A stretch of DNA of 64,000 nucleotides from Tipula vernalis (taxonomy: Eukaryota; Arthropoda; Insecta; Diptera; Tipulidae): contig OY282560.1 in NCBI GenBank assembly GCA_958295665.1, positions 143,770,091-143,834,090 of the forward strand, written 5' to 3'. The notes below the pieces were generated by a model. It worked only from the letters and a program-made list of their open reading frames with translations, was not told the DNA's origin and searched no databases. A program made the translations under genes and the position numbers. This document shows positions 27,101-41,100 of this stretch, piece after piece; position 1 is the first letter of the stretch, and each line of letters starts with the position of its first letter.

Positions 27101-30100
27101 AATTTCTACGAAATGCGTAGAAATAATTGAGCGATCTACATGCCTGTTGGCATGACAATTACAGGTCTCAAGACCTATTGATAGAGGTATCAACCATCGA
27201 AATCGGAGGACAATTGCAGATTTTCGTATTTTTTATTATGAATTTGTGGTCTATAGTTCAGGTGATTTTCCATAAAATTTAATTTTCTATGAAATGCATG
27301 GAAATAATCGGGCGATCTACATGGCTGTTATGAATTTATAGTCTATAGCTTAGAATTGCAGATTTTCGTATTTTTTATTATGAATTTGTGATCAGGTGAT
27401 TTTCCATAAAATTGAATTTTCTGCGAAATGCGTAGAAATAATTGAGCGATCTACATGCCTGTTGGCATGACAATTACAGGTCTCAAGACCTATTGATAGA
27501 GGTATCAACCATCGAAATCGGAGCACAATTGCAGATTTTCGTATTTTTTATTATGAATTTGTGGTCTATAGTTCAGGTGATTTACCATAAAATTGAAATT
27601 TCTACGAAATGCGTGGAAGTAATCGAGCGATCTACATGCCTGTTGGCATGACAATTACAGGTCTCAAGACCTATTGATAGAGGTATCAACCATTGAAATC
27701 GGAGCACAATTGCAGATTTTCGTATTTTTTATTATGAATTTGTGGTCTATAGTTCAGGTGATTTTCAATAAATTTTAATTTTCTATCAAATGCGTGGAAA
27801 TAATCGGGCGATCTACATGGCTGTTATGAATTTATAGTCTATAGCTTAGAATTGCAGATTTTCGTATTTTTTATTATGAATTTGTGGTCTATAGATCAGG
27901 TGATTTTCCATAAAATTGAATTTTCTGCGAAATGCGTAGAAATAATTGAGCGATCTACATGCCTGTTGGCATGACAATTACAGGTCTCAACACCTATTGA
28001 TAGAGGTATCAACCATCGAAATCGGAGGACAATTGCAGATTTTCGTATTTTTTATTATGAATTTGTGGTCTATAGTTCAGGTGATTTTCCATAAAATTTA
28101 ATTTTCTATGAAATGCATGGAAATAATCGGGCGATCTACATGGCTGTTATGAATTTATAGTCTATAGCTTAGAATTGCAGATTTTCGTATTTTTTATTAT
28201 GAATTTGTGATCAGGTGATTTTCCATAAAATTGAATTTTCTGCGAAATGCGTAGAAATAATTGAGCGATCTACATGCCTGTTGGCATGACAATTACAGGT
28301 CTCAAGACCTATTGATAGAGGTATCCACCATCAAAATCGGAGCACAATTGCAGATTTTCGTATTTTTTATTATGAATTTGTGGTCTATAGTTCAGGTGAT
28401 TTTCCATCAAATTTAATTTTCTATGAAATGCATGGAAATAATCGGGCGATCTACATGGCTGTTATGAATTTATAGTCTATAGCTTAGAATTGCAGATTTT
28501 CGTATTTTTTATTATGAATTTGTGATCAGGTGATTTTCCATAAAATTGAATTTTCTACGAAATGCGTGGAAGTAATCGAGCGATCTACATGCCTGTTGGC
28601 ATGACAATTACAGGTCTCAAGACCTATTGATAGAGGTATCAACCATCGAAATCGGAGCACAATTGCAGATTTTCGTATTTTTTATTATGAATTTGTGGTC
28701 TATAGTTCAGGTGATTTTCCATAAAATTGAAATTTCTACGAAATGCGTGGAAGTAATCGAGCGATCTACATGCCTGTTGGCATGACAATTACAGGTCTCA
28801 AGACCTATTGATAGAGGTATCAACCATTGAAATCGGAGCACAATTGCAGATTTTCGTATTTTTTATTATGAATTTGTGGTCTATAGTTCAGGTGATTTTC
28901 AATAAATTTTAATTTTCTATCAAATGCGTGGAAATAATCGGGCGATCTACATGGCTGTTATGAATTTATAGTCTATAGCTTAGAATTGCAGATTTTCGTA
29001 TTTTTTATTATGAATTTGTGGTCTATAGATCAGGTGATTTTCCATAAAATTGAATTTTCCGCGAAATGCGTAGAAATAATTGAGCGATCTACATGCCTGT
29101 TGGCATGACAATTACAGGTCTCAACACCTATTGATAGAGGTATCAACCATCGAAATCGGAGGACAATTGCAGATTTTCGTATTTTTTATTATGAATTTGT
29201 GGTCTATAGTTCAGGTGATTTTCCATAAAATTTAATTTTCTATGAAATGCATGGAAATAATCGGGCGATCTACATGGCTGTTATGAATTTATAGTCTATA
29301 GCTTAGAATTGCAGATTTTCGTATTTTTTATTATGAATTTGTGATCAGGTGATTTTCCATAAAATTGAATTTTCTGCGAAATGCGTAGAAATAATTGAGC
29401 GATCTACATGCCTGTTGGCATGACAATTACAGGTCTCAAGACCTATTGATAGAGGTATCCACCATCAAAATCGGAGCACAATTGCAGATTTTCGTATTTT
29501 TTATTATGAATTTGTGGTCTATAGTTCAGGTGATTTTCCATCAAATTTAATTTTCTATGAAATGCATGGAAATAATCGGGCGATCTACATGGCTGTTATG
29601 AATTTATAGTCTATAGCTTAGAATTGCAGATTTTCGTATTTTTTATTATGAATTTGTGATCAGGTGATTTTCCATAAAATTGAATTTTCTACGAAATGCG
29701 TGGAAGTAATCGAGCGATCTACATGCCTGTTGGCATGACAATTACAGGTCTCAAGACCTATTGATAGAGGTATCAACCATCGAAATCGGAGCACAATTGC
29801 AGATTTTCGTATTTTTTATTATGAATTTGTGGTCTATAATTCAGGTGATTTTCCATAAATTTTAATTTTCTCTGAAATGCGTGGAAATAATCGGGCGATC
29901 TACATGGCTGTTATGAATTTATAGTCTATAGCTTAGAATTGCAGATTTTCGTATTTTTTATTATGAATTTGTGGTCTATAGATCAGGTGATTTTCCATAA
30001 AATTGAATTTTCTGCGAAATGCGTAGAAATAATTGAGCGATCTACATGCCTGTTGGCATGACAATTACAGGTCTCAACACCTATTGATAGAGGTATCAAC

Positions 30101-33100
30101 CATCGAAATCGGAGGACAATTGCAGATTTTCGTATTTTTTATTATGAATTTGTGGTCTATAGTTCAGGTGATTTTCCATAAAATTTAATTTTCTATGAAA
30201 TGCATGGAAATAATCGGGCGATCTACATGGCTGTTATGAATTTATAGTCTATAGCTTAGAATTGCAGATTTTCGTATTTTTTATTATGAATTTGTGATCA
30301 GGTGATTTTCCATAAAATTGAATTTTCTGCGAAATGCGTAGAAATAATTGAGCGATCTACATGCCTGTTGGCATGACAATTACAGGTCTCAAGACCTATT
30401 GATAGAGGTATCAACCATTGAAATCGGAGGACAATTGCAGATTTTCGTATTTTTTATTATGAATTTGTGGTCTATAGTTCAGGTGATTTTCCATAAAATT
30501 TAATTTTCTATGAAATGCATGGAAATAATCGGGCGATCTACATGGCTGTTATGAATTTATAGTCTATAGCTTAGAATTGCAGATTTTCGTATTTTTTATT
30601 ATGAATTTGTGATCAGGTGATTTTCCATAAAATTGAATTTTCTGCGAAATGCGTAGAAATAATTGAGCGATCTACATGCCTGTTGGCATGACAATTACAG
30701 GTCTCAAGACCTATTGATAGAGGTATCAACCATCGAAATCGGAGCACAATTGCAGATTTTCGTATTTTTTATTATGAATTTGTGGTCTATATCAGGTGAT
30801 TTTCCATAAAATTGAAATTTCTACGAAATGCGTAGAAATAATTGAGCGATCTACATGCCTGTTGGCATGACAATTACAGGTCTCAAGACCTATTGATAGA
30901 GGTATCAACCATTGAAATCGGAGCACATTTGCAGATTTTCGTATTTTTTATTATGAATTTGTGGTCTATAGATCAGGTGATTTTCCATAAAATTGAATTT
31001 TCTGCGAAATGCGTAGAAATAATTGAGCGATCTACATGCCTGTTGGCATGACAATTACAGGTCTCAAGACCTATTGATAGAGGTATCAACCATTGAAATC
31101 GGAGGACAATTGCAGATTTTCGTATTTTTTATTATGAATTTGTGGTCTATAGTTCAGGTGATTTTCCATAAAATTTAATTTTCTATGAAATGCATGGAAA
31201 TAATCGGGCGATCTACATGGCTGTTATGAATTTATAGTCTATAGCTTAGAATTGCAGATTTTCGTATTTTTTATTATGAATTTGTGATCAGGTGATTTTC
31301 TATAAAATTGAATTTTCTGCGAAATGCGTAGAAATAATTGAGCGATCTACATGCCTGTTGGCATGACAATTACAGGTCTCAAGACCTATTGATAGAGGTA
31401 TCAACCATCGAAATCGGAGGACAATTGCAGATTTTCGTATTTTTTATTATGAATTTGTGGTCTATAGTTCAGGTGATTTTCCATAAAATTTAATTTTCTA
31501 TGAAATGCATGGAAATAATCGGGCGATCTACATGGCTGTTATGAATTTATAGTCTATAGCTTAGAATTGCAGATTTTCGTATTTTTTATTATGAATTTGT
31601 GATCAGGTGATTTTCCATAAAATTGAATTTTCTGCGAAATGCGTAGAAATAATTGAGCGATCTACATGCCTGTTGGCATGACAATTACAGGTCTCAAGAC
31701 CTATTGATAGAGGTATCCACCATCAAAATCGGAGCACAATTGCAGATTTTCGTATTTTTTATTATGAATTTGTGGTCTATAGTTCAGGTGATTTTCCATC
31801 AAATTTAATTTTCTATGAAATGCATGGAAATAATCGGGCGATCTACATGGCTGTTATGAATTTATAGTCTATAGCTTAGAATTGCAGATTTTCGTATTTT
31901 TTATTATGAATTTGTGATCAGGTGATTTTCCATAAAATTGAATTTTCTACGAAATGCGTGGAAGTAATCGAGCGATCTACATGCCTGTTGGCATGACAAT
32001 TACAGGTCTCAAGACCTATTGATAGAGGTATCAACCATCGAAATCGGAGCACAATTGCAGATTTTCGTATTTTTTATTATGAATTTGTGGTCTATAATTC
32101 AGGTGATTTTCCATAAATTTTAATTTTCTCTGAAATGCGAGGAAATAATCGGGCGATCTACATGGCTGTTATGAATTTATAGTCTATAGCTTAGAATTGC
32201 AGATTTTCGTATTTTTTATTATGAATTTGTGGTCTATAGATCAGGTGATTTTCCATAAAATTGAATTTTCTGCGAAATGCGTAGAAATAATTGAGCGATC
32301 TACATGCCTGTTGGCATGACAATTACAGGTCTCAAGACCTATTGATAGAGGTATCAACCATTGAAATCGGAGGACAATTGCAGATTTTCGTATTTTTTAT
32401 TATGAATTTGTGGTCTATAGTTCAGGTGATTTTCCATAAAATTTAATTTTCTATGAAATGCATGGAAATAATCGGGCGATCTACATGGCTGTTATGAATT
32501 TATAGTCTATAGCTTAGAATTGCAGATTTTCGTATTTTTTATTATGAATTTGTGATCAGGTGATTTTCCATAAAATTGAATTTTCTGCGAAATGCGTAGA
32601 AATAATTGAGCGATCTACATGCCTGTTGGCATGACAATTACAGGTCTCAAGACCTATTGATAGAGGTATCCACCATCAAAATCGGAGCACAATTGCAGAT
32701 TTTCGTATTTTTTATTATGAATTTGTGGTCTATAGTTCAGGTGATTTTCAATAAATTTTAATTTTCTATCAAATGCGTGGAAATAATCGGGCGATCTACA
32801 TGGCTGTTATGAATTTATAGTCTATAGCTTAGAATTGCAGATTTTCGTATTTTTTATTATGAATTTGTGGTCTATAGATCAGGTGATTTTTCCATAAAAT
32901 TGAATTTTCTGCGAAATGCGTAGAAATAATTGAGCGATCTACATGCCTGTTGGCATGACAATTACAGGTCTCAACACCTATTGATAGAGGTATCAACCAT
33001 CGAAATCGGAGGACAATTGCAGATTTTCGTATTTTTTATTATGAATTTGTGGTCTATAGTTCAGGTGATTTTCCATAAAATTTAATTTTCTATGAAATGC

Positions 33101-34954
33101 ATGGAAATAATCGGGCGATCTACATGGCTGTTATGAATTTATAGTCTATAGCTTAGAATTGCAGATTTTCGTATTTTTTATTATGAATTTGTGATCAGGT
33201 GATTTTCCATAAAATTGAATTTTCTGCGAAATGCGTAGAAATAATTGAGCGATCTACATGCCTGTTGGCATGACAATTACAGGTCTCAAGACCTATTGAT
33301 AGAGGTATCCACCATCAAAATCGGAGCACAATTGCAGATTTTCGTATTTTTTATTATGAATTTGTGGTCTATAGTTCAGGTGATTTTCCATCAAATTTAA
33401 TTTTCTATGAAATGCATGGAAATAATCGGGCGATCTACATGGCTGTTATGAATTTATAGTCTATAGCTTAGAATTGCAGATTTTCGTATTTTTTATTATG
33501 AATTTGTGATCAGGTGATTTTCCATAAAATTGAATTTTCTACGAAATGCGTGGAAGTAATCGAGCGATCTACATGCCTGTTGGCATGACAATTACAGGTC
33601 TCAAGACCTATTGATAGAGGTATCAACCATCGAAATCGGAGCACAATTGCAGATTTTCGTATTTTTTATTATGAATTTGTGGTCTATAATTCAGGTGATT
33701 TTCCATAAATTTTAATTTTCTCTGAAATGCGTGGAAATAATCGGGCGATCTACATGGCTGTTATGAATTTATAGTCTATAGCTTAGAATTGCAGATTTTC
33801 GTATTTTTTATTATGAATTTGTGGTCTATAGATCAGGTGATTTTCCATAAAATTGAATTTTCTGCGAAATGCGTAGAAATAATTGAGCGATCTACATGCC
33901 TGTTGGCATGACAATTACAGGTCTCAAGACCTATTGATAGAGGTATCAACCATTGAAATCGGAGGACAATTGCAGATTTTCGTATTTTTTATTATGAATT
34001 TGTGGTCTATAGTTCAGGTGATTTTCCATAAAATTTAATTTTCTATGAAATGCATGGAAATAATCGGGCGATCTACATGGCTGTTATGAATTTATAGTCT
34101 ATAGCTTAGAATTGCAGATTTTCGTATTTTTTATTATGAATTTGTGATCAGGTGATTTTCCATAAAATTGAATTTTCTGCGAAATGCGTAGAAATAATTG
34201 AGCGATCTACATGCCTGTTGGCATGACAATTACAGGTCTCAAGACCTATTGATAGAGGTATCAACCATCGAAATCGGAGCACAATTGCAGATTTTCGTAT
34301 TTTTTATTATGAATTTGTGGTCTATATCAGGTGATTTTCCATAAAATTGAAATTTCTACGAAATGCGTAGAAATAATTGAGCGATCTACATGCCTGTTGG
34401 CATGACAATTACAGGTCTCAAGACCTATTGATAGAGGTATCAACCATTGAAATCGGAGCACATTTGCAGATTTTCGTATTTTTTATTATGAATTTGTGGT
34501 CTATAGATCAGGTGATTTTCCATAAAATTGAATTTTCTGCGAAATGCGTAGAAATAATTGAGCGATCTACATGCCTGTTGGCATGACAATTACAGGTCTC
34601 AAGACCTATTGATAGAGGTATCAACCATTGAAATCGGAGGACAATTGCAGATTTTCGTATTTTTTATTATGAATTTGTGGTCTATAGTTCAGGTGATTTT
34701 CCATAAAATTTAATTTTCTATGAAATGCATGGAAATAATCGGGCGATCTACATGGCTGTTATGAATTTATAGTCTATAGCTTAGAATTGCAGATTTTCGT
34801 ATTTTTTATTATGAATTTGTGATCAGGTGATTTTCCATAAAATTGAATTTTCTGCGAAATGCGTAGAAATAATTGAGCGATCTACATGCCTGTTGGCATG
34901 ACAATTACAGGTCTCAAGACCTATTGATAGAGGTATCAACCATCGAAATCGGAG

Positions 34955-35154
34955 NNNNNNNNNNNNNNNNNNNNNNNNNNNNNNNNNNNNNNNNNNNNNN
35001 NNNNNNNNNNNNNNNNNNNNNNNNNNNNNNNNNNNNNNNNNNNNNNNNNNNNNNNNNNNNNNNNNNNNNNNNNNNNNNNNNNNNNNNNNNNNNNNNNNNN
35101 NNNNNNNNNNNNNNNNNNNNNNNNNNNNNNNNNNNNNNNNNNNNNNNNNNNNNN
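34955..35154. other. Assembly gap (200 N)
   Basis: A run of exactly 200 N lies inside an A monomer. The flanks read as satellite on both sides (GAAATCGGAG before, GTATCAACCATCG after). A fixed length of 200 suggests a placeholder, so the real array may be longer or shorter here. Conceptual reading frames that cross the gap mean nothing. Confidence 0.98.
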
Positions 35155-38100
35155 GTATCAACCATCGAAATCGGAGCACAATTGCAGATTTTCGTATTTT
35201 TTATTATGAATTTGTGGTCTATAATTCAGGTGATTTTCCATAAATTTTAATTTTCTCTGAAATGCGTGGAAATAATCGGGCGATCTACATGGCTGTTATG
35301 AATTTATAGTCTATAGCTTAGAATTGCAGATTTTCGTATTTTTTATTATGAATTTGTGGTCTATAGATCAGGTGATTTTCCATAAAATTGAATTTTCTGC
35401 GAAATGCGTAGAAATAATTGAGCGATCTACATGCCTGTTGGCATGACAATTACAGGTCTCAAGACCTATTGATAGAGGTATCAACCATTGAAATCGGAGG
35501 ACAATTGCAGATTTTCGTATTTTTTATTATGAATTTGTGGTCTATAGTTCAGGTGATTTTCCATAAAATTTAATTTTCTATGAAATGCATGGAAATAATC
35601 GGGCGATCTACATGGCTGTTATGAATTTATAGTCTATAGCTTAGAATTGCAGATTTTCGTATTTTTTATTATGAATTTGTGATCAGGTGATTTTCCATAA
35701 AATTGAATTTTCTGCGAAATGCGTAGAAATAATTGAGCGATCTACATGCCTGTTGGCATGACAATTACAGGTCTCAACACCTATTGATAGAGGTATCAAC
35801 CATCGAAATCGGAGGACAATTGCAGATTTTCGTATTTTTTATTATGAATTTGTGGTCTATAGTTCAGGTGATTTTCCATAAAATTTAATTTTCTATGAAA
35901 TGCATGGAAATAATCGGGCGATCTACATGGCTGTTATGAATTTATAGTCTATAGCTTAGAATTGCAGATTTTCGTATTTTTTATTATGAATTTGTGATCA
36001 GGTGATTTTCCATAAAATTGAATTTTCTGCGAAATGCGTAGAAATAATTGAGCGATCTACATGCCTGTTGGCATGACAATTACAGGTCTCAAGACCTATT
36101 GATAGAGGTATCCACCATCAAAATCGGAGCACAATTGCAGATTTTCGTATTTTTTATTATGAATTTGTGGTCTATAATTCAGGTGATTTTCCATAAATTT
36201 TAATTTTCTCTGAAATGCGTGGAAATAATCGGGCGATCTACATGGCTGTTATGAATTTATAGTCTATAGCTTAGAATTGCAGATTTTCGTATTTTTTATT
36301 ATGAATTTGTGATCAGGTGATTTTCCATAAAATTGAATTTTCTGCGAAATGCGTAGAAATAATTGAGCGATCTACATGCCTGTTGGCATGACAATTACAG
36401 GTCTCAACACCTATTGATAGAGGTATCAACCATCGAAATCGGAGGACAATTGCAGATTTTCGTATTTTTTATTATGAATTTGTGGTCTATAGTTCAGGTG
36501 ATTTTCCATAAAATTTAATTTTCTATGAAATGCATGGAAATAATCGGGCGATCTACATGGCTGTTATGAATTTATAGTCTATAGCTTAGAATTGCAGATT
36601 TTCGTATTTTTTATTATGAATTTGTGATCAGGTGATTTTCCATAAAATTGAATTTTCTGCGAAATGCGTAGAAATAATTGAGCGATCTACATGCCTGTTG
36701 GCATGACAATTACAGGTCTCAAGACCTATTGATAGAGGTATCCACCATCAAAATCGGAGCACAATTGCAGATTTTCGTATTTTTTATTATGAATTTGTGG
36801 TCTATAGTTCAGGTGATTTTCCATCAAATTTAATTTTCTATGAAATGCATGGAAATAATCGGGCGATCTACATGGCTGTTATGAATTTATAGTCTATAGC
36901 TTAGAATTGCAGATTTTCGTATTTTTTATTATGAATTTGTGATCAGGTGATTTTCCATAAAATTGAATTTTCTACGAAATGCGTGGAAGTAATCGAGCGA
37001 TCTACATGCCTGTTGGCATGACAATTACAGGTCTCAAGACCTATTGATAGAGGTATCAACCATCGAAATCGGAGCACAATTGCAGATTTTCGTATTTTTT
37101 ATTATGAATTTGTGGTCTATAATTCAGGTGATTTTCCATAAATTTTAATTTTCTCTGAAATGCGTGGAAATAATCGGGCGATCTACATGGCTGTTATGAA
37201 TTTATAGTCTATAGCTTAGAATTGCAGATTTTCGTATTTTTTATTATGAATTTGTGGTCTATAGATCAGGTGATTTTCCATAAAATTGAATTTTCTGCGA
37301 AATGCGTAGAAATAATTGAGCGATCTACATGCCTGTTGGCATGACAATTACAGGTCTCAAGACCTATTGATAGAGGTATCAACCATTGAAATCGGAGGAC
37401 AATTGCAGATTTTCGTATTTTTTATTATGAATTTGTGGTCTATAGTTCAGGTGATTTTCCATAAAATTTAATTTTCTATGAAATGCATGGAAATAATCGG
37501 GCGATCTACATGGCTGTTATGAATTTATAGTCTATAGCTTAGAATTGCAGATTTTCGTATTTTTTATTATGAATTTGTGATCAGGTGATTTTCCATAAAA
37601 TTGAATTTTCTGCGAAATGCGTAGAAATAATTGAGCGATCTACATGCCTGTTGGCATGACAATTACAGGTCTCAAGACCTATTGATAGAGGTATCAACCA
37701 TCGAAATCGGAGCACAATTGCAGATTTTCGTATTTTTTATTATGAATTTGTGGTCTATAGTTCAGGTGATTTTCAATAAAATTGAAATTTCTACGAAATG
37801 CGTAGAAATAATTGAGCGATCTACATGCCTGTTGGCATGACAATTACAGGTCTCAAGACCTATTGATAGAGGTATCAACCATTGAAATCGGAGCACATTT
37901 GCAGATTTTCGTATTTTTTATTATGAATTTGTGGTCTATAGATCAGGTGATTTTCCATAAAATTGAATTTTCTGCGAAATGCGTAGAAATAATTGAGCGA
38001 TCTACATGCCTGTTGGCATGACAATTACAGGTCTCAAGACCTATTGATAGAGGTATCAACCATTGAAATCGGAGGACAATTGCAGATTTTCGTATTTTTT

Positions 38101-41100
38101 ATTATGAATTTGTGGTCTATAGTTCAGGTGATTTTCCATAAAATTTAATTTTCTATGAAATGCATGGAAATAATCGGGAGATCTACATGGCTGTTATGAA
38201 TTTATAGTCTATAGCTTAGAATTGCAGATTTTCGTATTTTTTATTATGAATTTGTGATCAGGTGATTTTCCATAAAATTGAATTTTCTGCGAAATGCGTA
38301 GAAATAATTGAGCGATCTACATGCCTGTTGGCATGACAATTACAGGTCTCAAGACCTATTGATAGAGGTATCAACCATCGAAATCGGAGGACAATTGCAG
38401 ATTTTCGTATTTTTTATTATGAATTTGTGGTCTATAGTTCAGGTGATTTTCCATAAAATTTAATTTTCTATGAAATGCATGGAAATAATCGGGCGATCTA
38501 CATGGCTGTTATGAATTTATAGTCTATAGCTTAGAATTGCAAATTTTCGTATTTTTTATTATGAATTTGTGATCAGGTGATTTTCAATAAAATTGAATTT
38601 TCTGCGAAATGCGTAGAAATAATTGAGCGATCTACATGCCTGTTGGCATGACAATTACAGGTCTCAAGACCTATTGATAGAGGTATCCACCATCAAAATC
38701 GGAGCACAATTGCAGATTTTCGTATTTTTTATTATGAATTTGTGGTCTATAGTTCAGGTGATTTTCCATAAAATTTAATTTTCTATGAAATGCATGGAAA
38801 TAATCGGGCGATCTACATGGCTGTTATGAATTTATAGTCTATAGCTTAGAATTGCAGATTTTCGTATTTTTTATTATGAATTTGTGATCAGGTGATTTTC
38901 CATAAAATTGAATTTTCTACGAAATGCGTGGAAGTAATCGAGCGATCTACATGCCTGTTGGCATGACAATTACAGGTCTCAAGACCTATTGATAGAGGTA
39001 TCAACCATCGAAATCGGAGCACAATTGCAGATTTTCGTATTTTTTATTATGAATTTGTGGTCTATAATTCAGGTGATTTTCCATAAATTTTAATTTTCTC
39101 TGAAATGCGTGGAAATAAACGGGCGATCTACATGGCTGTTATGAATTTATATTCTATAGCTTAGAATTGCAGATTTTCGTATTTTTTATTATGAATTTGT
39201 GGTATATAGATCAGGTGATTTTCCATAAAATTGAATTTTCTGCGAAATGCGTAGAAATAATTGAGCGATCTACATGCCTGTTGGCATGACAATTACAGGT
39301 CTCAAGACCTATTGATAGAGGTATCAACCATTGAAATCGGAGGACAATTGCAGATTTTCGTATTTTTTATTATGAATTTGTGGTCTATAGTTCAGGTGAT
39401 TTTCCATAAAATTTAATTTTCTATGAAATGCATGGAAATAATCGGGCGATCTACATGGCTGTTATGAATTTATAGTCTATAGCTTAGAATTGCAGATTTT
39501 CGTATTTTTTATTATGAATTTGTGATCAGGTGATTTTCCATAAAATTGAATTTTCTACGAAATGCGTGGAAGTAATCGAGCGATCTACATGCCTGTTGGC
39601 ATGACAATTACAGGTCTCAAGACCTATTGATAGAGGTATCAACCATCGAAATCGGAGCACAATTGCAGATTTTCGTATTTTTTATTATGAATTTGTGGTC
39701 TATAATTCAGGTGATTTTCCATAAATTTTAATTTTCTCTGAAATGCGTGGAAATAATCGGGCGATCTACATGGCTGTTATGAATTTATATTCTATAGCTT
39801 AGAATTGCAGATTTTCGTATTTTTTATTATGAATTTGTGGTATATAGATCAGGTGATTTTCCATAAAATTGAATTTTCTGCGAAATGCGTAGAAATAATT
39901 GAGCGATCTACATGCCTGTTGGCATGACAATTACAGGTCTCAAGACCTATTGATAGAGGTATCAACCATCGAAATCGGAGCACAATTGCAGATTTTCGTA
40001 TTTTTTATTATGAATTTGTGGTCTATAGTTCAGGTGATTTTCCATAAAATTGAAATTTCTACGAAATGCGTAGAAATAATTGAGCGATCTACATGCCTGT
40101 TGGCATGACAATTACAGGTCTCAAGACCTATTGATAGAGGTATCAACCATTGAAATCGGAGCACATTTGCAGATTTTCGTATTTTTTATTATGAATTTGT
40201 GGTCTATAGATCAGGTGATTTTCCATAAAATTGAATTTTCTGCGAAATGCGTAGTAATAATTGAGCGATCTACATGCCTGTTGGCATGACAATTACAGGT
40301 CTCAAGACCTATTGATAGAGGTATCAACCATTGAAATCGGAGGACAATTGCAGATTTTCGTATTTTTTATTATGAATTTGTGGTCTATAGTTCAGGTGAT
40401 TTTCCATAAAATTTAATTTTCTATGAAATGCATGGAAATAATCGGGCGATCTACATGGCTGTTATGAATTTATAGTCTATAGCTTAGAATTGCAGATTTT
40501 CGTATTTTTTATTATGAATTTGTGATCAGGTGATTTTCCATAAAATTGAATTTTCTGCGAAATGCGTAGAAATAATTGAGCGATCTACATGCCTGTTGGC
40601 ATGACAATTACAGGTCTCAAGACCTATTGATAGAGGTATCAACCATTGAAATCGGAGGACAATTGCAGATTTTCGTATTTGTTATTATGAATTTGTGGTC
40701 TATAGTTCAGGTGATTTTCCATAAAATTTAATTTTCTATGAAATGCATGGAAATAATCGGGCGATCTACATGGCTGTTATGAATTTATAGTCTATAGCTT
40801 AGAATTGCAGATTTTCGTATTTTTTATTATGAATTTGTGATCAGGTGATTTTCCATAAAATTGAATTTTCTACGAAATGCGTGGAAGTAATCGAGCGATC
40901 TACATGCCTGTTGGCATGACAATTACAGGTCTCAAGACCTATTGATAGAGGTATCAACCATCGAAATCGGAGCACAATTGCAGATTTTCGTATTTTTTAT
41001 TATGAATTTGTGGTCTATAGTTCAGGTGATTTTCCATAAAATTGAAATTTCTACGAAATGCGTGGAAGTAATCGAGCGATCTACATGCCTGCTGGCATGA

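Noticed and set aside
34823..35250. Longer open frames on both strands around the assembly gap
   Set aside because: They are open only because of 200 N.
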